NCBI GenBank assembly: GCA_937983065.1
Contig: CALKAL010000197.1
Location: 1 to 37,518 of the forward strand
Direction of reading: 5' to 3'
Source of the DNA: an uncultured Bacillaceae bacterium
Lineage (GTDB): Bacteria > Bacillota > Bacilli > Bacillales > Alkalibacillaceae
Length of the DNA stretch: 37,518 nt
The position numbers were made by a program, and so were the translations under genes. Below, in pieces: positions 32,149 through 37,518 of the stretch. Under the pieces are notes generated by a model, which searched no databases, was not told the DNA's origin, and worked only from the letters and a program-made list of their open reading frames with translations. Numbering within the stretch: position 1 is the stretch's first letter; each line of letters begins with the position of its first letter.

Positions 32149-32565
32149 CTATTCAGATACATTTTGTCCACTTTCTAAGTCATCTGGTGAAAAAGAGAAA
32201 GGTAAAAGATTAGAAACCGTCGTCTCCATCACCTTTTCGTCTTTATTGCATATGTATACGGGCATTTCTGGCTGAAAAAATTCTGCCATCACTTGACGAC
32301 AAGATCCACAAGGTGGTACTGGTCGATCTGTGTTAGCAATAACTGCAAGTGATACAAACTCTGTTTCCCCTTCTGATATCGCTTTAAAAATCGCCGTTCG
32401 CTCAGCACATAGAGAAACGGGAAAGGCTGCGTTTTCAATGTTGCACCCCGTATAAACTTTTCCACTTTTCGTTAATAAAGCAGCACCGACTGGAAAATTT
32501 GAATACGGAACATACGCTTTCGTTAACATTTCTTTTGCTTTTTGAATAAGCGCTTCAGTCGTCAT
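32149..32565 (-). CDS. cdd: Cytidine deaminase
   Basis: Deaminates cytidine and deoxycytidine to (deoxy)uridine for salvage; small tetrameric zinc enzyme of 138 aa. Zinc ligands C53, C86 and C89, proton shuttle E55: CAERTA (53-58) and PCGSC (85-89). FPVGAAL and GCNIENAA (substrate binding) are intact. The last 12 residues are a non-conserved acidic tail. GGGGGAG lies 7 nt before ATG 32565, which overlaps the end region of the yppE-like gene by only a 4-nt gap, so the two are cotranscribed. Confidence 0.94.
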   Translation of the reverse strand: MTTEALIQKAKEMLTKAYVPYSNFPVGAALLTKSGKVYTGCNIENAAFPVSLCAERTAIFKAISEGETEFVSLAVIANTDRPVPPCGSCRQVMAEFFQPEMPVYICNKDEKVMETTVSNLLPFSFSPDDLESGQNVSE

Positions 32566-32569
32566 TTTA

Positions 32570-32926
32570 CTACTCCCCCAAATTTTGGTCATTAAGAATT
32601 AAATCTAAATTATATAAGACAGATTGATGTAGCTCCATAAACCTTTTTTTACGAACATCGTGAAAATAACTATGTAATACCATAATTTCTAAATTATCAA
32701 CGGTATTTTTAATTTGATTCGGAAAAAGGGGGATTCGATGAACATATTTATTCGCCATCTCCCCCCACAAGTCAATTCGTTTAAAAATATCTTTCGTCTC
32801 TTCCTTCATTAAATAAAAATCATCATAATTTTTCCGATCAAATTTTCGACCATTCACATATCTATCATATATTTCGTCTACATCATTGTTTCGAAATTGG
32901 ATTGTTAGTTCAATAAATTCCTTCAT
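32570..32926 (-). CDS. yppE: YppE-family protein (DUF1798)
   Basis: A 118-residue helical, cytoplasmic protein of the YppE family, function unknown. Typical is the middle-to-end stretch FPNQIKNTVDNLEIMVLHSYFHDVRKKRFMELHQSVLYNLD. ATG 32926 has AGGTG 7 nt upstream; the longer frame begins with GTG inside that site. It lies in the yppE-yppC-recU-ponA neighbourhood also found in B. subtilis. Confidence 0.82.
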   Translation of the reverse strand: MKEFIELTIQFRNNDVDEIYDRYVNGRKFDRKNYDDFYLMKEETKDIFKRIDLWGEMANKYVHRIPLFPNQIKNTVDNLEIMVLHSYFHDVRKKRFMELHQSVLYNLDLILNDQNLGE

Positions 32927-32976
32927 AATTATCACCTACAACATAATCATAAACTGTCGTAGTGACTTTTGGCAAA

Positions 32977-33099
32977 TTAATGATATTCTTTTTTAATCCC
33001 CTTTTCTGTTAAAACGATCTTTTGTCGTAATCCCTCTAACTCCAATTCTAATTGTTTCAATGAATGTAAAAACTGTTCTTTATTTTTTAGTTTCTCCAT
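32977..33099 (-). CDS. 40-codon coiled-coil protein, unknown
   Basis: ATG 33099 opens a 40-residue protein starting MEKLKNKEQF and ending KKEYH. It is all charged/Leu heptads (LHSLKQLELELEGLRQKI), so a single coiled-coil helix is likely. AGGAGGCG stands 7 nt before the ATG, about as good a ribosome site as any in this window, which is the main reason to believe it. It lies between yppC and yppE on the same strand; B. subtilis has yppD in that place, but I see no clear likeness. No family recognised. Confidence 0.72.
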   Translation of the reverse strand: MEKLKNKEQFLHSLKQLELELEGLRQKIVLTEKGIKKEYH

Positions 33100-33195
33100 G
33101 ACAACGCCTCCTTTTCATAATTCAATTAGCTATAAGACGTTTATCTCCTTCTAGGCAGACAATTAAAGTTGAAATCTTACAAAGGTTATCAATAA

Positions 33196-34158
33196 TCAAC
33201 TATTTTCGACGGATTCGCTTTTATTCGCCTTGTTAATTGATGATAATTGGGTGAGCCACTTTCTTTTTGTGTAAAATGGTTCATCAATTCGCTTAATTTT
33301 CTTTAAGCTAACGTCCTTCCACCATTTCTTTTTTATATTCACTTGTGTTGACCAATCACCATGGTAATCCGTCATAAGATGTTTTGTGTTCCGATAGTTC
33401 TGATAAAATGGTTTTGTTCCCGCCGTTTTAACAGACATATATTGTTCATACTCTTCACGACTTCCTGTTATAGGTACGTTCTTTGCAAAGGAAATAAATT
33501 GTGGGTATAAATACGGGTAAAATAATATATTAGCAATTTTTTTGCCCGTTTTAATGCGTCTTGATACATTTAAAAAATGCATAACATCAACGCCATACAA
33601 TTTCCCGTTTTCAGTCGGTAAAATAACGGCATTGTAAGGAGGCTTGTCTTGGATTAGAAACGGAAATGAATGAAACACTTTCGTTCGATACGGGGAATGG
33701 TGAATGATCGGTTGTTCGATCACATTTTGTTCATTAATAATTTGCGCATATAACAGTCTTTTTTGGTTTCCATTTAAGTAATATTGATACCATTCATTTT
33801 CCATAAACCGTGAAACGTGAAAATGTTTTAATAAAAAAAATAACGCCGTCTTCTTCTCCCTCGATAGTTGGTAGATTAATAATTGTGGATAAGCATCTTG
33901 GAATATGTACCAATTGATACTTTCGTACGTTAAATATAGAGCGTGTCGCTTATCTTCATTTAATATATTTTGATACGTCTCAGATTGTAAGTCGGTCATA
34001 TTCCATCCCGCATTTCGTGAAACAAAGCTAGCGAGTAATGACCACTTTATCTCTGGGAAACGATTATAAAACGACAAATACGCCTTCGTTCGTTTAATAT
34101 TATTTTCATTATGATCAGCTGTTTGTTGTTTAATATAATCAATGAGTAATGGGATCAT
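33196..34158 (-). CDS. yppC: YppC-like protein (DUF2515)
   Basis: A 320-residue protein of the DUF2515 family, found in Bacillales beside recU; function unknown. Seen are many aromatic residues, SFVSRNAGWNMTDLQ, INWYIFQDAYPQLLIY and a C-terminal part rich in Lys/Trp (KKKWWKDV). No signal peptide or TM segment is clear. I use ATG 34158, with AAAGGAAAAGAG upstream; a TTG at 34206 would add 16 residues without a ribosome site. Divergent from recU. Confidence 0.82.
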   Translation of the reverse strand: MIPLLIDYIKQQTADHNENNIKRTKAYLSFYNRFPEIKWSLLASFVSRNAGWNMTDLQSETYQNILNEDKRHALYLTYESINWYIFQDAYPQLLIYQLSREKKTALFFLLKHFHVSRFMENEWYQYYLNGNQKRLLYAQIINEQNVIEQPIIHHSPYRTKVFHSFPFLIQDKPPYNAVILPTENGKLYGVDVMHFLNVSRRIKTGKKIANILFYPYLYPQFISFAKNVPITGSREEYEQYMSVKTAGTKPFYQNYRNTKHLMTDYHGDWSTQVNIKKKWWKDVSLKKIKRIDEPFYTKRKWLTQLSSINKANKSESVENS

Positions 34159-34276
34159 CGTCTCTTTTCCTTTATTCGTAGCAAATTTTAATGAAATTTT
34201 AATCAATCTTTAATAGTATAACCAATTCCTTTCGTTTAAATCTGATATAATATATTGCAGTTAGGAGGAATTATGG

Positions 34277-34903
34277 ATGAGATATCCAATGGGGAGTCGA
34301 CCGAATCAGAATCATACAAACACAACACAAAACAATATCCAATTTGGTAACCGGGGAATGACACTGGAAAAAGATATCGTATCAACGAATCAATATTACT
34401 TAGAAACGAATGTTGCAGTCATTCATAAAAAACCGACACCTGTTCAAATTGTACAAGTAGATTATCCGAAAAGAAGTGCAGCCGTCATTCGGGAAGCTTA
34501 TTTTAAACAACCATCTACAACCGATTTTAATGGCATTTACAAAGGAAAATATATCGATTTTGAAGCAAAAGAAACGAATAACAAACATTCTCTCCCTTTT
34601 TCTAATATTCACGAGCATCAAGTTAAGCATATGGATTTAGTTGAAGAACATGGGGGCATTAGTTTTTTTATCATTCGATTTAAACAACGAAATGAAACTT
34701 TTTTATTACCAATACGTCCATTTATTAAAGCGTGGAATGGTCAATTCGAAAACAAACGAAAGTCATTAGCATACGAATTTGTAAAGGAACATGGTTTTTT
34801 AATTCCGTTCTCTTATCGAATGATCGTCGATTATTTAAAAATTATCGATGAAGTATATTTCAATGGAGGAGATCGCGTTGAGTCAACAGACAAAAAGTCG
34901 TAA
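34277..34903 (+). CDS. recU: Holliday-junction resolvase RecU
   Basis: Cuts four-way DNA junctions during recombinational repair and chromosome segregation. A 208-residue PD-(D/E)xK nuclease: the catalytic residues are D83 (TTDFNG), E96 and K98 (IDFEAKET). NRGMTLEKDI and IHEHQVKHM, the family blocks, are present, and the stalk region lies between. The N-terminal 25 residues are disordered, as in B. subtilis RecU. TTAGGAGGAAT precedes ATG 34277 by 8 nt. Its 3' end overlaps the start of ponA by 26 nt, the conserved recU-ponA operon. Confidence 0.95.
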   Translation: MRYPMGSRPNQNHTNTTQNNIQFGNRGMTLEKDIVSTNQYYLETNVAVIHKKPTPVQIVQVDYPKRSAAVIREAYFKQPSTTDFNGIYKGKYIDFEAKETNNKHSLPFSNIHEHQVKHMDLVEEHGGISFFIIRFKQRNETFLLPIRPFIKAWNGQFENKRKSLAYEFVKEHGFLIPFSYRMIVDYLKIIDEVYFNGGDRVESTDKKS

Positions 34904-37412
34904 AGCGATGAAGCAGCGCAAAAAAAATAATAAAAAAATAACGTGGAAAAGAGTATTACTTGCCTTACTTATATTAGCGGTACTATCCGTATTCATCGTA
35001 GTTGGTGTCGTCTATTCATATATTAAAGATGCCCCACCATTAAATGCGGAAGAATTAAAGGTACCACTATCGACAACGATTTTAGACCGTAATGGGGATG
35101 TCGTTGCCGAGCTTGGTGTTGAAAAACGAAAAGAAATTGAATTTGATGATATTCCTGACGTGCTAAAAAATGCTGTTTTAGCAACAGAAGACGTTCGCTT
35201 TTTTGAACATAGTGGAATCGACTTTTTAAGAATGGGTGCTGCCGTTATTGCAAATATTACGGACGGCTTTGGTGCTCAAGGTGCGAGTACAATTACTCAA
35301 CAAGTCGTTAAAAATGCCTTTTTAACCCACGATAAAAAAATGAAACGTAAAATTCAAGAACAATACTTAGCAATACAGCTTGAACGAGAATATTCAAAAG
35401 AACAAATTTTTACGATGTATTTAAACCAAATTCATTACGGTAAAAATATTTATGGTGTACAAAAAGCATCGGAAGCCTTTTTCGGTAAAAGCGATTTACA
35501 CGATTTGACGTTAGCAGAAGCGGCTTTATTAGCAGGAATTCCGCAAAGACCGAATGCGTATAATCCTTTTAATGATACTGAGCTAGCAGAACAACGTAGG
35601 AATACAGTGCTTGACTTAATGGTCCGCCATGAGAAAATATCTGAACAAGAAGCTGAAGAAGCAAAACAAGTAAAAGTTGAAGATATGGTTAGAGGCGATT
35701 ATATTACGGGAACACCGTATGACTCATTTATCGAACAAGTCGTTATAGAAGCTGAAGAACTACTAGAAGATGAGGAATTAGATCTTGGCTCAGCTGGATT
35801 AACGATTCATACAACTCTTGATCCTGAAGCGCAAGATTATATTGAACATTTATTAAGCGAAGAAAGTCCTGTTGAATACCCTGAAGATATTGAAGCTGGT
35901 ATCGTCTTACTCGATACAAAAACTGGGGAAATATTAGCAATCGGTGGTGGAAGAAATAAGGCTCAAGGTATTGGTGCGAGCATGAACTACGCATTAAACC
36001 CATACGGACGTCAGCCTGGATCGGCGATTAAGCCGATTGTAGACTTTGGGCCAGTTATTGAATATTTAAATTGGTCAACTTACGAACAAATTTTAGATGA
36101 GCCTTATAGCTATGAAGATGATCCAGATAAAATTATTTCAAACGCTGGTCGAGGTTATTTCGGCGAAGTTAGTTTAAGAGAAGCGACCTATCGTTCATTA
36201 AACGTCCCAGCTGTTAAAATGTTTCACGAGCTAGGCTCTTCGCAACCGAGTGAATTTGCTAGACGATTAGGTTTGGAATTTGACGGTGATTTATATGAAT
36301 CCGATGCAATTGGCGGAGGAAAAATTCAAGTAAATCCGCTAGAAATGGCAGGTGCCTATGCCGCTTTCGGTAATGGTGGAATATATAATGAGCCATATTC
36401 AATTACGAAAATCGTCTTCCCAGATGAAACAGAAATTGAAGTAAAACATGATGCAGTCGTTGCCATGGCAGATTACACTGCGTATATGGTAACAGATATG
36501 TTAAAGGATGTTCTTAAAAATCCAGCAGGTACTGCCTATCATAATACACCCGTTGGTAATTTACCCGTTGCTGGAAAAACAGGTACGACAAACCGCGGTG
36601 ATAATATGACACCTGACTCATGGATGGCTGGTTATACGACGAATTTTACAGTTGCTGTATGGTCGGGCTATTCCGAAGAACAACATATTGAAGGCCAATA
36701 TCAAAGAATTCCGCAACATTTATTTAGTTACATTATGAATCATATGTCTGAAGGAATTGAAACACCAGATTTTGTTATGCCTGACTCTGTCGTTGAAGTA
36801 CAAATAGAAAAAGGGTCTAATCCGCCTCAGCTTCCGAGTGATTACACACCGAGTGATCAAATTGTAACAGAGCTTTTCGTTAAGGGAACTGAGCCAACAG
36901 AAACGTCAGATCAATTTGATGAAATGGAAACTGTTATAGACGTATCAGTTGACTATGATGAAGACAATGAGTCGATTCATTTAGCGTGGGATCATCCACG
37001 ATTAAATGATGATGACGAAGAAGAGATTCTTTTTGAACTATCTTTATCTATTGATGACGATAATTTCAGATCACTGGATACGTTAAGTGAAACTGAATTT
37101 ACTCTTTCAAATATTACAAAAGGATCGACCTATACGTTCGAAATTGTTGCTGTTCATGCTTCAAATGAAGATTTGCGTAGTGAGGCGGTTCAGGCGTCGA
37201 TTGATATACCTGAGGATGAACCTGAGGATATTGAGGAAGAATTACCTGAAGATCCGCCAGAAGATCCAGAACCAAATGATCCTCCTAACGATAATGGTAA
37301 TGGCAATGATGATGAAGACAATGACGAAGATGAGGACGATACAGAAGATGACGAAGATGAAGACGATGATGAAGATAATGATGAGTATATTGAAGATCCA
37401 GAGGAAAGTTGA
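34878..37412 (+). CDS. ponA: Bifunctional class A penicillin-binding protein 1 (PBP1a/1b)
   Basis: Polymerises glycan and cross-links peptides outside the membrane; client of GpsB. From TTG 34878 (844 aa): basic cytoplasmic head, TM helix about 25-48, GT51 domain with catalytic E104 in ATEDVRFFEHSG and GASTITQQ (135-142), transpeptidase domain with SAIK at 382-385, SLN at 440-442 and KTGTT from 567, one fibronectin-III-like domain (about 680-770), and a 65-residue tail almost entirely Asp/Glu/Pro/Asn. The TTG start is chosen for GGAGGAG 6 nt upstream; the ATG at 34848 has none. It overlaps recU and shares its promoter. Confidence 0.95.
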   Translation: MSQQTKSRKAMKQRKKNNKKITWKRVLLALLILAVLSVFIVVGVVYSYIKDAPPLNAEELKVPLSTTILDRNGDVVAELGVEKRKEIEFDDIPDVLKNAVLATEDVRFFEHSGIDFLRMGAAVIANITDGFGAQGASTITQQVVKNAFLTHDKKMKRKIQEQYLAIQLEREYSKEQIFTMYLNQIHYGKNIYGVQKASEAFFGKSDLHDLTLAEAALLAGIPQRPNAYNPFNDTELAEQRRNTVLDLMVRHEKISEQEAEEAKQVKVEDMVRGDYITGTPYDSFIEQVVIEAEELLEDEELDLGSAGLTIHTTLDPEAQDYIEHLLSEESPVEYPEDIEAGIVLLDTKTGEILAIGGGRNKAQGIGASMNYALNPYGRQPGSAIKPIVDFGPVIEYLNWSTYEQILDEPYSYEDDPDKIISNAGRGYFGEVSLREATYRSLNVPAVKMFHELGSSQPSEFARRLGLEFDGDLYESDAIGGGKIQVNPLEMAGAYAAFGNGGIYNEPYSITKIVFPDETEIEVKHDAVVAMADYTAYMVTDMLKDVLKNPAGTAYHNTPVGNLPVAGKTGTTNRGDNMTPDSWMAGYTTNFTVAVWSGYSEEQHIEGQYQRIPQHLFSYIMNHMSEGIETPDFVMPDSVVEVQIEKGSNPPQLPSDYTPSDQIVTELFVKGTEPTETSDQFDEMETVIDVSVDYDEDNESIHLAWDHPRLNDDDEEEILFELSLSIDDDNFRSLDTLSETEFTLSNITKGSTYTFEIVAVHASNEDLRSEAVQASIDIPEDEPEDIEEELPEDPPEDPEPNDPPNDNGNGNDDEDNDEDEDDTEDDEDEDDDEDNDEYIEDPEES

Positions 37413-37431
37413 TTAGGCTGTATAAAAAATA

Positions 37432-37473
37432 AACGATCGAAGTAAGGCTAAATCTTACTTCGATCGTTTTTTC
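37432..37473. terminator. Bidirectional terminator shared by ponA and nth
   Basis: A 15-bp perfect stem (37432-37446 with 37454-37468) with a 7-nt loop, followed by TTTTCATTCTTTTTT on plus and by TTTATTTTTTATAC on minus. The right arm carries the nth stop codon and its last codons. Confidence 0.93.
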
Positions 37474-37518
37474 ATTCTTTTTTGACCTTCTCGACATAAG
37501 TGTAATAATGGACATTCT
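37455..37518 (-). CDS. nth: Endonuclease III, 3' end only
   Basis: The last 20 codons of a minus-strand gene cut by the window edge: ECPLLHLCREGQKRMKKRSK then TAA. CPLLHLC is the end of the C-terminal [4Fe-4S] cluster motif (C-x2-C-x5-C) of endonuclease III, the base-excision glycosylase/lyase for oxidised pyrimidines. In B. subtilis nth lies beside ypoC-ponA, which agrees. The fragment is short but the motif and place are specific. Confidence 0.8.
   Translation of the reverse strand, partial: ECPLLHLCREGQKRMKKRSK

Overview
This window is a stretch of chromosome from a low-GC, endospore-forming Bacillota of the family Bacillaceae. Evidence for this: AT-rich DNA, strong AGGAGG-type ribosome sites with frequent TTG/GTG starts, a type B RNase P RNA, Bacillus-type gene neighbourhoods (ypsC-rnpB-gpsB-ypsA; yppE-yppC-recU-ponA; bpsA-bpsB; thyA-dfrA) and spore-related families (YjcZ, YqfQ/VrrA). 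No phage, insertion sequence, CRISPR array or tRNA was seen. The genus cannot be fixed from sequence alone; the very acidic tail of PBP1 would suit a salt- or alkali-tolerant lifestyle, but that is a guess.

Layout. 1-7.9 kb: the 3' end of an unidentified gene, a DD-carboxypeptidase-like membrane protein, a YndM-like membrane protein, a succinate dehydrogenase iron-sulfur subunit without sdhC/sdhA beside it, a SodF-type superoxide dismutase, a UgtP-type glycosyltransferase, a MecA-like lipoprotein transpeptidase (PBP3 type) and an SCP2-domain protein. 7.9-15.5 kb: MsrA, an S9 oligopeptidase, a double-headed bacterial dynamin (DynA) translationally coupled to a membrane protein with a degenerate GGDEF domain, and a 7Fe ferredoxin. 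15.6-20 kb: a LysM/M14 cell-wall endopeptidase, a 116-bp (or longer) inverted-repeat element, a small DUF6501-like protein, an MsrA-MsrB fusion, a VrrA/YqfQ protein with a 15-bp tandem repeat, uracil-DNA glycosylase and a 30-residue YjcZ protein. 20-23 kb: tatA-tatA-tatC-yozE followed (on the minus strand, upstream) by thyA-dfrA. 23-25.5 kb: an NlpC/P60 endopeptidase, a cold-shock gene behind a leader with an internal terminator, and a YhhQ-type queuosine-precursor transporter under a preQ1-I riboswitch. 25.5-30.7 kb: a type III polyketide synthase / methyltransferase / sulfurtransferase operon, an M32 carboxypeptidase and an rRNA methyltransferase. 30.7-37.5 kb: rnpB, gpsB, ypsA, cdd, yppE, an unreported-looking 40-codon gene, yppC, recU-ponA and the 3' end of nth.

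Main themes are cell-wall synthesis and turnover (DD-carboxypeptidase, PBP3, PBP1, GpsB, two endopeptidases), membrane maintenance (DynA, glycosyltransferase, alkylpyrone lipids), oxidative-damage repair (SodF, two MsrA domains, MsrB) and nucleotide/DNA metabolism (ThyA, DfrA, Cdd, Ung, RecU, Nth). The best candidates for something not already described are the GGDEF-like/dynamin pair joined by a TAATG overlap, the cold-shock leader with a 16-codon ORF laid over a terminator, the operator-like palindrome plus attenuator hairpin in the tat operon, the orphan sdhB, a probable leaderless ypsA mRNA and the large inverted-repeat element. Many gene starts given here were moved from the longest open frame to the codon that has a proper ribosome site.
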